Assembly: GCA_001695595.3 (NCBI GenBank)
Contig: MBPM02000039.1
Coordinates: 434,001 to 498,000 of the forward strand
Direction of reading: 5' to 3'
Length of the DNA stretch: 64,000 bases
From: Plasmopara viticola
Lineage: Eukaryota; Oomycota; Peronosporomycetes; Peronosporales; Peronosporaceae
Position 1 is the stretch's first letter; every line of letters starts with the position of its first letter. Shown in pieces: positions 31,296-44,145 of the stretch. A program made the translations under genes and the position numbers. The notes beneath the pieces were generated by a model. That model made no database searches. It had not been told where the DNA came from and was given only the letters and a program-made list of their open reading frames with translations.

Positions 31296-32880
31296 TATTC
31301 AACGCGATGTCGATTAAATCGGAACCACTGCTAGACGCACTTTTCGACGCTCACCCTGTTAGTACGGATCCATTGGGTCATCTCTCCCGGCCTCTGTTTG
31401 GGTGCATTGAGACATTAATAGTAACAAAGTGGCTGTAAGCTGTGGGCTAGTGATCGCCTCCAAAAGCAAAGATTTTCAAGATTGTACTTCTGCGTCGTAT
31501 ACAAACAAATTCAAATTTTGCATACTTTGCACGTAACTCCATCCCTCATAGCTTCTTAATTTTAAAATGAAAGCTTGAAAGACATTAAAAGGCGGATATT
31601 TGATTCTATGCAGGCCGCTCGTGAGCCGATAAGCGATTTGACGCACAAAGTAAAATTCGTTTTGTTTACAAAAACAACTTGCTTATTATATCCAGCTTGC
31701 AGATACCTGGCTTCTCAAAATCAGGGAGCGCTCGCTGACAAGTTCTATAGGTCGAGGACCAGGTTTATAAGCTGTTTCCGGCAAAGTCTTGGTTACCGCG
31801 CTAAAATTAGAACAGCGGCAGCTCAGCTTGCGATTAGACACTGAGCACGATGAAATTCACAATTGTCCAATATAAACATATGTTTCTTTTCCCAAAAAGT
31901 TATTCCAAATTGTGTTTACAAGTGAGAGTCTTAAAGCTCGAAGTGTTGCTTTTCGTTGGAAACGAATGTTTTTTAGGTCGAAACGAACTTTCAATAATAG
32001 GCCACTGCAGCCAATCAGAATCCAAGAGGGATGGCCTTGGATTCCGTATCAACAGAATGAGTGCCTGATCCAAAAAGTAAGCACCTGGCAGTGGGTCTTA
32101 TTATTTATTGTCTACTTTACATTGTACTATCGTCGTCACACCATTGGCCTTTGTTATTCGCATGGCTAGGGTGTGATGTGTCGTTTCATCATTTCATCAA
32201 CTCATCTTCGTAAGTGAAGCAATTTACACAGCAGCTTGCATAAAGCTGGCGTGTGAGAAGATATTTTTATATCAAATATTATTGTACAGCGTTCCTCTTA
32301 TTACTGACTTATTTTGGGCCTAACCATTGAGTATTTTAGTCTTATAAGTGCAGTCTATTGTGCATGTGCATTCTATACATGCCCTGAACTAACTCTACAA
32401 TAAAGCAGTGACTTTATCTTTTTTTTGACATACCTCAATATGCAATTCGGTATATACAGCGGTAAATGTTCTTGTCGTCAACCTGGGCTCTTTCTGCACT
32501 TTTTACATTTCCTCGGCTTGAACCCAACCAAAATCTTAATAGCGTCAGCTTCTTCGGGTTCAGTGACTCTGACGCCTCTGGTAGTGCCTCCAGCAAAAGT
32601 GAACCTGTCGTTACAAAACGACCAGATTAATGTCAACGACTTTGGTTGATTGGTGTATTTGCGGCCTCAGTGACACCCAAAGATCGATGCTGCGTTGCAT
32701 TTCCATTCTTTTCAAGCGACGCTACGCTGTGCTCATTTTAGAATCGCTGTTTTTTTTACAATGTGTCCTGCAAAAACTTATCACCCGCAGTCGTCACTTA
32801 CATCAAGGACCTATGTTTGATGTCTTTTGATGTCGCGCTGCTAGCAAAATATTGTACTCTTTGAGAAATATTCTAATGGT
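31296..32880 (+). repeat. Blocks S (inverted), P and Q
   Basis: Block S reversed at about 31480-31840 (TCGTATACAAACAAATTC, TAGCGCGGTAACCAAG complement), block P at 32120-32240 (CACACCATTGGCCTTTGTTATTCGCATGGC, TTCGTAAGTGAAGCAA), and block Q at 32430-32860 (GCAATTCGGTATATACAGCGG, TCGGCTTGAACCCAACCAAAA, GTGACTCTGACGCCTCTGG). Same order as at 9.3-10.4 kb. ORFs of 60-90 codons here are not conserved between copies. The first 170 bases hold nothing recognisable. Confidence 0.55.
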
Positions 32881-34640
32881 GTTGTCACATCTGCTTTCCT
32901 TGATATATCAGTATTTTCGATGATTCCCATGTTTATGTCGGATGTATACTCGACTGGAATTGCTTTTAAAGAAACCGTAAGCCCGACAGGGACCTAACAA
33001 AAGCTTTGTTGCGTGCTGGAAGCCATATACTTGCCAAGAATCGTGCTTCTTAGCTCCGACATGCTCGAGATCAAGTCGTTCTGGTCGATGTCAAGGACAA
33101 GTAATTGCTCCGTGCTGTAGAAATCCTAAAAGTTCATTGCCAGCTTTACATCGACCTAGGAATGTAGCCCGAGAAAAATTAACTTATTTTTGTTGCTTTC
33201 TCTTCAAGCATCAGTCCACCTATTCTGATTGACCGCGATCGCTTGCCAACGAGCTCAATAATGCGATGCGCCAGTGTCTCTCAAAAATAAACGAATTCTA
33301 CTACTCCCAAACGCTTGCGTGACCACCTGGCAGTCCATCGCTGCTGTTTTAATTTGAATGCTGTCAAGCTTTCAGGGCCTCCGTTTCAATCGTGTAAATT
33401 AACATAAGCCACTTAGTTTTTTTACCAGTAGAACGCTTTGGTGCCACGGATGACTAGTGTTTGACTTTGTCTCACAGGGTAAGTTCCTGTCAGCAACTGT
33501 TCGAACTTCATAAAGGGACAAAAAATTTCTTTGCCGACCTCCACCAGGACAGGAATGCGTCATGTGCCCTAGCCAAAGCCGCGATTTATTCTTTGCTCGA
33601 TAACGCTCAAGACCGTCGGGACTGGCCCCTAGTCAGCTACGACCAGTTTTTTCCTCAGAAAAAGGAGATTTGTTCTATAGTAGTTCAGAAAAGCAATCCT
33701 TTTAGTACTCCTTATAAAGCACGATCGTTGTTCCCTGCCGTCTAGAAGGTTAACTATGATTTATGAACGCAGTCCTTTATTTGAAGATTGATGTCTCCAA
33801 AAAGAAGGCCATACGAATGTTTATAAATCTCATGCCTAACTTGTTTGCAGGCCAAAAGCATGTAGAATGATAAAACTAAAAATTCATGAAGACAAAAAAT
33901 ACTTTCAATTGATCCCTCATGTGTTCAGGACACAAAATATTCAGGTTGAGTGGCTAAATGGGGAGGTGCTCATGACCTCTCCGGTAGAAGAAGTATGATC
34001 GTCACGCGCTCCCGAATACCCGAATACACGTGGTCCAAGCCGACTAACTGGCAAATTCATCTTAATTGAGATAAGAGATTGTAGCTTGTGCCCACACAAA
34101 GTATAAAGCCTTGTGTTCCAATGTCTTGGACTCTGTAGTATGCACTACCGTATCCCAGAGGTGCTTGATCTAGTAGTAGAGCTCGAGCACCGTTCTGTGG
34201 TGATTTTAGAAATTTAACCGCCCTCACAAGCCCATAGGAGTTAGAAAGTCTTCCGAATAGTGAAAGCAGTTTGTTCGATGGATGCATGAAGATGGTTATG
34301 TTTTCTCTTAACGCCAATCTCGCGAGTTTGACTTTAAAGTGCTACCAGGTAAAAGTACATCACATACACAGAAGAGGCATGCAAAAAAAGAAATACAATC
34401 ACTCGGTGGACGATTGTTCACTATTCTTGGTCTTAATGAGAACTGATTTGTGCAATAAGCATCAATTTTACGACTATTTCGTTTTAAATTGTAAAAGTCA
34501 CCGGTGCACTATGCGTTCTTCCGGTTTTCTGTGCCAATGCGACTCCTGCACGATACAAGTTTGTACGACGGTGCTAAATGCACCGATTGTGTCATGTACA
34601 GGCTGATAAATAGATGCGTTTAAGATTATTACGTCCGAAT
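32881..34640 (-). mobile_element. Ty3/gypsy Gag-protease remnant
   Basis: On the minus strand the protease tail reads LLVLDIDQNDLI near 33110-33060. Upstream is the region complementary to 33461-33745. The plus-strand 94-codon ORF there is antisense to the element and is not conserved as an open frame in sister copies. The 5' blocks follow at 34550 (GTACGACGGTGC) and 34660 (CTCCGCGCACTCC). Confidence 0.5.
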
Positions 34641-36560
34641 TGACAGATGCTTTTGGCTGGAATCCAAGCTCCCTCCCGTTCTCTCCCTGCCACTTCTCCG
34701 CGCACTCCTTAAAACAACATTCGTAGTCTTCCTGTTATTAAGCATATCCATTAAATTAATTCTGCAATTTAGGCCGGTGCTGATATCCACTTGAGTGACT
34801 TTGAGATGCAAAATTGTTTTTAAAATGAGAGGTTTTAAGTCTTTCGAGCGTTGCTTTCAGCGCAACTTTCCATCTGCTTATGGAAACATTTTCTCGACTT
34901 TAGCATAACGGACTACAAGTATCGCTTATATGCAAGGTGCACCACTCCTGAGATTTCTCGTCATCTACTATATGACTGCCACATGATCCAACATTTGTGG
35001 CACCTATTTCTACTCGCTTCCAGTCTAGTCGCAAATTTTATTCCCCCACTAATTGGTTGTTTCTGCTAAACACCAAGCTTCTTTTGGCACGCTCAGGCCG
35101 ATTTGTCCTTTCAAAACTGCACTGCTTCATTTTACGCACACTTTGGCTTGACCACAACAAGTCATATTTGATACACCCACTATTCACGTTAAGAGAATAT
35201 ATCACCAGTGTTTGGCGATTACTCGTCTTGATTATTAACGATGATGACTCACCCGCGTACAGTTGGCTGAACCTGACTCGAGTCACATCTTATTGCATTT
35301 AGTGATAAATGGTAGCGAAGCTTAGGTCGAGATCGCAATTTCTCGGGTTTTCACATTTTCGGCTTTTCTACCAATTTACGCTTGCACCTCCCTGCTTTTT
35401 ATACAACGAAAAGCGCTTTTCCTCCTTCTACTTTTGCTTCAGCTCGATCATTGGGGGAGTTGCTGGTGTCTACTTCCTCTTATCTTCTTTTTCGGCTCGT
35501 GTCATCATGCTTTTATGCTTAATTTATCAGCTTTAGGACTTTAGCTCTTTCTAGATGATGTCTTGTAAAAGTAAATGTATTCTACCAATAGGGTCACTAT
35601 CTCTTCCTAAGAGGAAAGACAGCTTTTCTTTTTTCAGGCTGTTACATAAGGCTCGGATTTATGTTATGACCTGTTTCAGCAGAGATATGACAAATCATGC
35701 CAGATTCGGATTCCTTAGCACTCGAGTAGGCGAACCTTGCAAAGTGAAAAAATGACGTACGAATTCTCCGAAATCACAAATCAAATCTGTGAGACTATTT
35801 ATTCACATAAATACTGAAGAGCCAGCAATAATTTGATCCAGCACAAAACCATATTCCTGGGCAATTGTGATTATCACAGACCCAGGAAAGACCAATCGTG
35901 GTGCCGTAAATGTACATAATAATGATACTAAGCTTATCTTGGCATCAACTATTGAGTATTTAGAGTTCTTGAACGGTAAGAAACTGCTAATAAATCTTTT
36001 ATATGCTTTGTCATCAAAAGCTTACGCTAGGATTTCCCTAGCTAGTGCTTTCGATGCTTTGTGCTTACTCTACTTTACTCGTCAGACTATTTGCAATAGA
36101 TACATTAAAGTGACCTGGTGAGAGATTTTTTCATCAACGTCAATATTGTCGGTGGTGCACCGCAATGTTAGCTGGCAGCGCGGCCACCAAGGACGCCAAC
36201 TGTAGCGCTCCCATCGTAGGTAACACGGGAGTGATATAATGTGTGTAACATTTTTTTGCAAAAGGGTAGCATCTATTCACATGACACAGCGGGTACAAGA
36301 AATTAACAAATGGGTACCTTGAACAACTAGCATAGCTTTTTCAGAATAAAATGAAAAAGCAGTATATCATCGATCTCTGCGAGTCTCTGACGACCTCTTG
36401 GCAGGCAAAGAAATCTTAACAGAGATTTATCGACTGTTCAACTGGCGTTAGGTAACGGCAGGATTGCTGTACTGCCAAAAGTGTCCGAGCCACTGAATTC
36501 AATTAAACTTGAAGCTACTGAGAATTTTCGACAGGCTACTTATCGGTATTCATATCTTCA
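34641..36560 (+). mobile_element. Decayed LINE 3' part, clearest zinc-binding domain
   Basis: At 34851-35069 the frame encodes YRLYARCTTPEISRHLLYDCHMI, the Cys...His...Cys pattern of the zinc-binding domain that follows LINE reverse transcriptases, then QHLWHLFL. It continues in broken frames (LRTLWLDHNKSYLIHP, FTLREYITSVWR) to 35230. The C-terminal block follows at 35330-35760, then the TGACCTGGTGAGAG block (36109 on) and a reversed block Q at 36140-36520. It lies head to head with the gypsy remnant to its left, mirroring 5.95, 14.95 and 39.6 kb. Confidence 0.65.
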
Positions 36561-38870
36561 TGCATAATGAGATATATAAGTATAGGAAAGTGTACTCCCC
36601 CGATAGAATCGCAATAATACTACATCCAACCATTGATAGCGAACAATACTTATTTTCTACTAAAAAATCGTCTTAAATAGTGTATTGCACACATTTCTTC
36701 CCAGTCGCTCACCGAAAGATCGCAAGTCTTCCTGTACGCCTTCTCCGTGCAAGGTGTTGTGGGACGCGAGGCACCTAATCGCATGTCGTAAGTCAATCCT
36801 ACACGAATGAAACATCTTCTAAAAGTAACAAGAATCACTTTTTCGCATCTGTTGGAGGAGCACTTCGCACTAATTGGAAGTTTCGGTGGCGTCTATGGGT
36901 CTGAGAAGGCTACTATACTTGCAGCCCTCCTACTTACAGCAGCTGAATGCATCGTGAAATTTATATTTTACAAGCAACGTCCATGCTCTACAACCTAGAT
37001 GGTTCAGACTTAAGTAGCTTCGGTGGTGATGCCTACTGTGGTATCCAAGTCTGCATTTGAGTGAACACAACCAATTCGTTGGACGTCACCAGCACTCAAA
37101 TTTTATGCTTGCAAACAGGGAAGGCATAACTTTAACATTCCCCAAACAAGTCAAGATGACTGCGTTCATAGATAGCCTAAGGGTATTAATTGTCTTTATA
37201 CAGAAGCAGGTAGACGGAAAGTCAGACAGCCCTCTCGAAATCGAAGGGAATAAGATGGCCACTAAGAAGGCTTTTGCAATCAGATATGCGTGGCGCTTGC
37301 ACTCGTTTTCTTGGCAAGCCGTATAATGGCTGGGCACGTACCTTAGAGCTGTTTTGAAGACGCACCAACAAACAGCTAAGAGCCGGTAAAGCCTTAGGTA
37401 CCACGTTTGGAGAAGGAAAGATACAAATCTTACCTAAAAATAGCACAGCCACAGACTGATAGTCTTGCATGTCCGGAATGCCGTAAAAGCTATCAATCTC
37501 GCTCTATAGGTCCCAGAGCAGTGATGTTCGTGAATTTTGCGCACTCAAGTCTGGTCCCATTGTACTCAAAATTTGCTGAGCAAAGCAAAATTGGCTGTTG
37601 TAAGCAAAGCACTTCGTCCGTGCCTGCTCCAGGAGTCCGACAATTTGTCCGTGGGCGCCAGGCGTTGCTGAAAATAGCCACGCCCTCAGAGTCAACGAGA
37701 CAACAAATTCTCATGATGGGTGCGTGCGTCATATCATAGGAACTTAGCCATTTAAAGCTCTACAACTCTCAAAGGAGGAACTATTCGATGTAGACTGCTG
37801 ATTGTACACGCAAGTGTACAAGAATAATGTGAGTCTTAATAGACTCTAGTTCGTCGCAAGGTTTCGCGCGCCGACGAACTATTGCGGTCAGCCAAATCAG
37901 CCTGGCCGACGCTTTAGGAGATAGCACTTTAAATAATTTAGTGTCGGTCTGACTAACCTATAGGGCGGCTCCAAACGTCCCAACAGTCGTAAGAAGCGTG
38001 TCTGTGTAAATTGAACATTTATCAGCACAGAAGGATTTCTCATTCCTGACATGGACATGTACGACTTGATGCTGATAATTTCGTGGCTTGTAAATGATCT
38101 CTGGAGAGTGCCAAGACAATCTAGGTGCCCAAACTTGCACAAAGGACTTTTCGTGAGTCATGTTTCCACCCTTTTTGCGCGTACGCCTCTGGAAGAAAGC
38201 CTAGGCAAGTATACTATCGTGCTAAAGTAGGAGGTATGAAAGATAATGATATGTTCACGGCAGACGTGACGACGTAACTCCGCTAGTAGCAACGACTGCT
38301 AATGAGGCTTAAGAAAGCGATCTTAAAGAGAAAGCATAAGAACAAATGCGAGTGACAAAACCTTTAACGAGGGCAACGTAGGTCAGCAAGACTATGTGAA
38401 TAGCGTAACTCTACAGCTGAGTCTCGTAGTACTGCCATTTGCAATTGATAAAGTTTCTCAAGCGAATATTATTGGTCCACGACACAAAGTACGTATTTAG
38501 ATCAAAACTTGGGTGATGAAAAGCCAGCAAGAGTGGCTGCATAGGTTTGCTGCAAGAAATTGAGAATACAATACGAAATCCATTCCTGAATACCGATAAC
38601 GACCTCACCGTTTGGCAAAAAAAAACTTATCGATAGGAACAATCTGTATTTTTTTGGTCAAAATATCTTGACATGTGCTCTTTGCTTGAAGGCGCTCAAG
38701 CAAGTGTCACAGTTACTGAATCTTGGATAAGTCAACTTTTCTGAGTTTTTAACGATGTTAAAGGCAGCAACATCGTAATCAGAATAAGAGTGCTTTTGGA
38801 TATGAACGCATCTTCCGTTTGAAACGGAAATGCTTAAAATTAGCCTTACAGGCAACGTAGTGTTTTCCCA
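36561..38870. other. No recognised gene
   Basis: About 2.3 kb without a recognised family. Overlapping ORFs of 60-110 codons occur on both strands near 37050-37740; the longest, 37407-37739 plus, has PECRKSYQSR but no second zinc ligand pair, and an equally open minus-strand frame overlaps it. This is typical of a GC-richer patch rather than a gene. Little of this segment recurs elsewhere in the window, so it may be an inserted element or ancient gene remnant. Confidence 0.3.
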
Positions 38871-39605
38871 GGTTCAGAGATTCTAAGTGATCCCAAGAAT
38901 TCAGCAGGCTAAAGCAAATGTGGTCGAAGAACTGAAAACCTTGGTTGATGTACGAAAAGTGGGGTGTTGCAAGTGGAAATAAAAGAATATTAATAACGAG
39001 AGATTTTTTTGTCAAAATGCGGGTACGGATATTGACGTTAGTTTTGGAACCTTTTATAACTGAATGCAATAAGTTCTGGATATAGTCCCCTGTACGCGGG
39101 TGAGCCATCACTTTAACTATTCATTGGAAATGAAGACCATTTATAGCCAAACATTGGTGTTGTGCTCCCTCAGCGTGAAAAACACGTCGTGTAAAAAATA
39201 TGACTTTGTTGCGGTCAAGCCAAAAATGCGTAGAATAAAGCAGCGCAGCATTGAATAGATGAATCGGCGTGAGCATACAGAAATAAGCTTGGTGATCAGC
39301 AGGAACCACCGTTTAGTGGAAGAATATGTGTGCGCCAAGGCTGGCAAACTGGGTAAACGGGGAGAAATAGGTACGGAAAATGTTGGGCCATGTGGCAGTC
39401 CCGGAGTAGACGATGAGAAGTTTCAAATGTAGTGCACCTTTCCACCAGCGATATTTTAGTGCTTTAGTAGAAAAATATTGCCGCAGGCGGGTAGAAATTG
39501 CGCCGGAAGCGAAGCTCAAACGACCATCAGGTTCTGAACAGCTTTACATTCATTTGTTATCAAAGTGGATATAGTCCCTGCCTTAAACGCAGCAAATGAT
39601 TATAG
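38871..39605 (-). mobile_element. Decayed LINE 3' part
   Basis: On the minus strand near 39430-39340 the frame reads ETSHRLLRDCHMAQH, the zinc-binding domain seen at 34.95 kb, followed by FWLDRNKVIFFTRRVF near 39210. The C-terminal block is present down to about 38880 and then stops abruptly, so the P and Q blocks that usually follow are missing here. The element joins the gypsy-like block at about 39.6 kb. Confidence 0.62.
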
Positions 39606-41600
39606 AGGATATTCCAAATAACAGGTAAAGTTAGAATGAGGTTTTGTGAAAAATGAGGGCTCGGAAAAGTGGCGGAACGGAAAGAGAGGCGGAGGGAGCG
39701 ATTGGAACAAAAAGAGAACGAAGCGAAGACACTTGCTCAGGAGCTGAAAGATTCGAAAGTAAATTTGATCTTTGGATTTCAAGTTCGCAACTAATGCTAC
39801 CTATAAGATATAGAATATCTATCCGTCAAAGAGACCTAATATCTGGGCGTAATCATATGTCCGTCCGGAGCGCAATCATCTTGAGTAAGCCTATCCATGC
39901 GCCTGTCCATGACGCTATCGTTGCTTGTTGGCACCATCGCACAACCGTGTATCGTGCAGGGGTTGCATTGAACAGAGAAAAGCCGGCATAACCCATTGTA
40001 TACCGGTACTTTCTAACAGTTACGACGGTATCAGTCTTAAAGTTGATGTCTATTGCTCAACTCGGCCCCCTTATGTCTGAGAAAAGTGAGCAGTATTTCA
40101 CCAATGACGTTTTATCTATTTTTCTGGCAGAAAGGAAAACCCGGTAGCACTTTGTAATCAACTTCGCGCCTACATGAGTTGATTGGCTATAATTTAAATA
40201 CAAACACCTACCCGCTGTTATTAGACAAAAACTTCCTCTTACTCGAAAGACTTTCTGGTCCACGTAGGCCTGATATGGCGGCTGCACTTGCAGCCGCTTC
40301 TGATATTAGGTAATATGACACATAACGGTGCTCGAGCTCTACTGGGGGACTCTATGCTAAATAGCTCAGTCACCACAGGCCCTAAAATTCGGTAGTGCAT
40401 ACTTTGTAGTCGAAGACGTCATAGCTTAAGACTTCCGCCTTCTATTAACGTGGGTCACAAACTCACTTCGAATGTGAGTACAATGGCTACTATGGTGGCC
40501 TAGATCACAAATTTTTGGGAGCGCGTGACATTCTTACTTTTTCAATCTGAGAGGTCGTGGGGTCCCGCCCGTAAAACAACTCTAATCGATTATTTTGTGT
40601 CCTGCGAGCACTTGAGGGAGCAACTTAAAGCATTTTTTGTTTCCGTAAATTTCGAACTGCGTCAGCGATCATGCCTTTTGCCTGCAAGCAAGGTGAACAT
40701 GAGCTTTATCACCATATTTATAGAATAAGGGTTTTGTTGGCCTTAAATTTGGGAGGACACTTTTCAAATAAGGCAATGCGACTGTGTATATAAATGTCCT
40801 AATGTTTGGCCCACATCACAATCATCTTTTAAACCGCAGATAATATCAATCGTTGAATATGGCTACAAACTGACAGGATCGCTCCTCTGGATTACTACGG
40901 ATTAAACGTTTTTGCCTTTCATAAGTAGTGGTCGTAGCTGACTAAGGTCCAGTCTCAACGTTGGCAAACAAAGGATAATTGGCTGCTTTGGCTGGAGCAC
41001 ATAGCTTGTGTCTTGCCCTATGGAGGTCGGTAAAGTAATACTTTGTCCTGCTATGAAAATCAGAAAGTTTCTGACACAAAAACGCGTGAGACATAGTCGA
41101 ACCCTAGTCATCAATGGCATCGAAACATACTGTTGGAGAAAAATCAAGTAGTGTATGATGTATGTACACAATTAGAACTTATGCCCTAAGTGTTTGACAG
41201 CCCTCACATACACGCAAGCGTTCGAGGGTTTTAAGCTCGATTTAGTTGTGATAGACGTCGGCATTGTGGTCATTCAAATAATTAGACACATGCTCAAAGA
41301 GAAGTCATCGAAAGAAAGTAATTATCGATTGAACTATATTCCCAGGGTCGAGATAGACCTGGCTATAGATTTTAAGGTATTCGAAAGCACGAAGTCATTA
41401 TTTGTCCTTGACATGGACCAGTGCGACTTAATCCTGGGCCAGACAGAGCCAAGAAGCACGATTATTAGGGCAAGCCTATGGGCACCAGTATACAACAGGG
41501 CTTTTGATAGGTTCCTGTCGTGCGTACAGCTTGATTAAATGGAGCTCCAGTTAAGTGTATACTCGACTTAAATATGGATATCATCGAATGCATAAATAAA
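39606..41600 (+). mobile_element. Ty3/gypsy Gag-protease remnant, best preserved protease
   Basis: Blocks in order: GAACGAAGCGAAGACACTTGCTCAGG (39716 on), the block reading VHDAIVACWHHRTTVYRAGVAL (39900-39970), the block to 40320, GTGGTCGTAGCTGACTAAGG (40929 on), and an open stretch at 41194-41538 containing VEIDLAIDFKVFES and FVLDMDQCDLILG. The last motif is the retropepsin C-terminal ILG signature with its leading hydrophobic strand, as in Ty3/gypsy elements. The catalytic DT/SG motif is not visible, and the frame ends before any reverse transcriptase. Confidence 0.65.
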
Positions 41601-43110
41601 ATAGGGAAAGTAGACGTGACGCATTCATCAAAATATTCCTTTGCGAGTCCAAAATCTTGCTGGATGCGCGGCCTCCGAAACGCCAAATATTGGCTTCCAA
41701 CGTAAGTAACATGGAGATAACATAATGCCACCAACTGCTGGAAATATATTTCTGCAAGAGGTAATATCGCTTTTTCAAGACAAAACGAGAAATAGAGGTT
41801 CTCAGATGCAGGAAACATAGCGTCGATAAAAGAGAATACGAATGCAATACAGCATCGATTTCTGACCAACGACCCAGTGGCTGGCAAACAGACATTACCA
41901 CAGAGATTATTGACAATTCGACTGGTCGTTACATAAGAGCAAGTTCGATTTAGGTGAAGACTTTACAAGATGTGTCAGAGTCATTGATCCACGAAGAACC
42001 TGAAATTTCTGAGGTTTTTGCTGAGTCGAAGCCGAGTGTGTGTTAAAAGTGCTGAGAGAGCCCGGTACACGACAAGTCCATTTACCACTATATATACCGA
42101 TATGCATTCTGAGGTATGTCAAAGAATGGATATAGTCACTGCTTTTATTGTAAATTTAAATTTTAAAGAATATACAGAATACACGTGCACAATCGACTGC
42201 ACTTTTAAGACAAATCTACTTCATGGTCAGGTACTTAATAAGTCACTAAAGAAGTGCAACCGTTGTACACTAATTTACGGTAAATGCCGTCTTCCTACCC
42301 GCCAGCTACTGTCAATACTGCTTCACTTACGTAGATAAATTTATTGAATAAAAAACGGCATATAATGCCCCAACCACGCAAATGACAAAGGTCAATGGTG
42401 TGATGACGATACCACAATGTAAATTAGCCAATATATAATGGGATACACTACCAGGTGCTCACCTTCCGGCATTAATCGCTCGTTCTGTTAATGCGGAACC
42501 TCAGATCGTATCTCTTGGATTCTGATTGTCTACAGTGACCCTTAAATGAAAAATTGTTCTGATCTAAAAAAAACATCGTCTCCAACGAAAAAACACCATA
42601 TGTACCTCCAACATTAAAAACTTTTAAATAGAATTTGAATTCACTGTTCGAGGAAACAAACAAACAAATACGGACATTTGTGGATTTTACCATTCTCGGT
42701 GTGCAATCGCAATCTGAACTGCCGCTACACTGGTTTAGCATGGCACCCAAGAATTTGCCGAAAACAGCCGAAAAGACTGGCCCTAAATCTCCTTGTTTTT
42801 TCAGCGAGCGCTCCTTGGCAATTTAAAGCCGAATATTTGCAAGGTGCGCATGATAAGCAAGCTGTTTTGGTGATCAACACGAACCCTACTGCGTGCGCTA
42901 AGTTGTAAATCACTTTGCAAACGGCCTGCATAGCGCCAAATTTTCGACCATCAATGTCTTCCAAGCCGTTCAATCTAAAGATAAGGGAGCTGTTACAATA
43001 AAGTTCGTGCAAGGTATGCAAAATTTAGACTTGTATGTGTACGAAACAGGAGTACAATCTCTTGTTTTTGGAGTTTGGCGGATACAAAAACCACATATTT
43101 ACCGCCAATC
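41601..43110 (+). repeat. Inverted Q and P blocks, then block S
   Basis: Block Q reversed (CGGCCTCCGAAACGCCAAATATTGG near 41660; ATTATTGACAATTCGACTGGTCGTTAC near 41900), block P reversed (CTTCACTTACGTAGATAAAT; CGCAAATGACAAAGGTCAATGG near 42380), and block S forward (42670-43065). Same order as at 16.95-18.4 kb. ORFs on both strands (140, 111 and 106 codons) overlap and are not conserved. Confidence 0.55.
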
Positions 43111-44145
43111 AGAGACCAAGAGGGGTTCAGCAACAATTTGATTCTGATTTCTCTACGAAACTGTTTTTCATGGATATAATGTAAGGCTGTACAAATTTAA
43201 TAAGTCAAAGCTTCTTTTGGCCTTGAATATTCTTTTTAGACCTCGAAAACCTTTAATTATCATTAGCGTTCTGCTATGTGCAAATCATCACTTTTTTTGT
43301 CAAGCCGTGTCACAAACACACCTACGGACGAAAAAATACCCTCGCTTGTATATTTTGATATGCGACGCATTCGTAATACACCCATTTTGTCGACTTTATT
43401 AAACTGAAAACATTGACCTTGACACCGAGTCTGTTCGTGGTACGAGTGTCAATGCCACAAAAAATTTACCGAGTAATGTTTGAAGATACCTATTAAAGTG
43501 TTATACCGATTCCTTATGCATCCACCCAGCTTTTTGGCGGCGTATTCCACAGCTTTGTACGGCACGGTGGTTTGATCACGTATTTTGAATTTGTGTCACT
43601 ACTTCGTGGTCCAATCGAGGAGTCTATCTCCGGAAAAAAAATCACCCTTCGACACTTTCAACAACCCGTCAAGGCCCTGTAGTAATAACTTAAAATTCTC
43701 TAATATCACCAACTCGACTGCATGCAGCAAGGGTAGCAGTTTGCTAACGTAATTGATCCAATCTCCGAGTGCGAGCTACCGTGATCGATTTTATAGCAGC
43801 TTTGAATAAAACTTATTCTTGAAAGCGTTATAGGAAGTAGCTGGTATTAATTCATGAGACCATACGCAAGTACTCAGGTAGGCGCCGTTGCGCAACAAGC
43901 CATCCTACCAACGGCACAGTATAGCAAGTTTAGTTTTTGTGGCCGCCCTTTTAGCAAATAAGAGAAGCTCATAGTAATTACGACTCGTGAACCCAAGCTC
44001 AAGTCCTAGAATTTGATAAGAGCTAGCAGGCCTTCTCTCAGCAAAAAAATTATCATCCGGTTTACCAAGTCTATTATTTATTCGTACCTGAATTTATTTC
44101 ATCTACACGCATCCTCTTTAAACACGAACGCAGCTTATCTCCACT
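43111..44145 (+). repeat. Duplicated flank and upstream block of GIP copy 6
   Basis: Contains GTTCGTGGTACGAGTGTCAATGCC and TGCATCCACCC (as at 27.0 kb), then GATCCAATCTCCGAGTGCGAGC (43757 on), GGCCGCCCTTTTAGC, GACTCGTGAACCCAAGCTCAAG and CTGAATTTATTTCATC (initiator-like) before the pseudogene. No gene. Confidence 0.5.

Noticed and set aside
33461..33745. 94-codon ORF with DRRDWPLVSYDQFF as a gene
   Set aside because: It lies antisense to the gypsy remnant, and the sister copies at 11.05, 16.1 and 40.95 kb have stops in this frame. A low-level doubt remains because the peptide looks protein-like.
37407..37739. Zinc-finger gene from PECRKSYQSR
   Set aside because: Only one Cys pair is present, and an equally long ORF exists on the other strand.
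41465..41887. 140- and 111-codon minus-strand ORFs
   Set aside because: They overlap each other in two frames, are antisense to the gypsy protease end and block Q, and are not conserved in the 17-kb copy.
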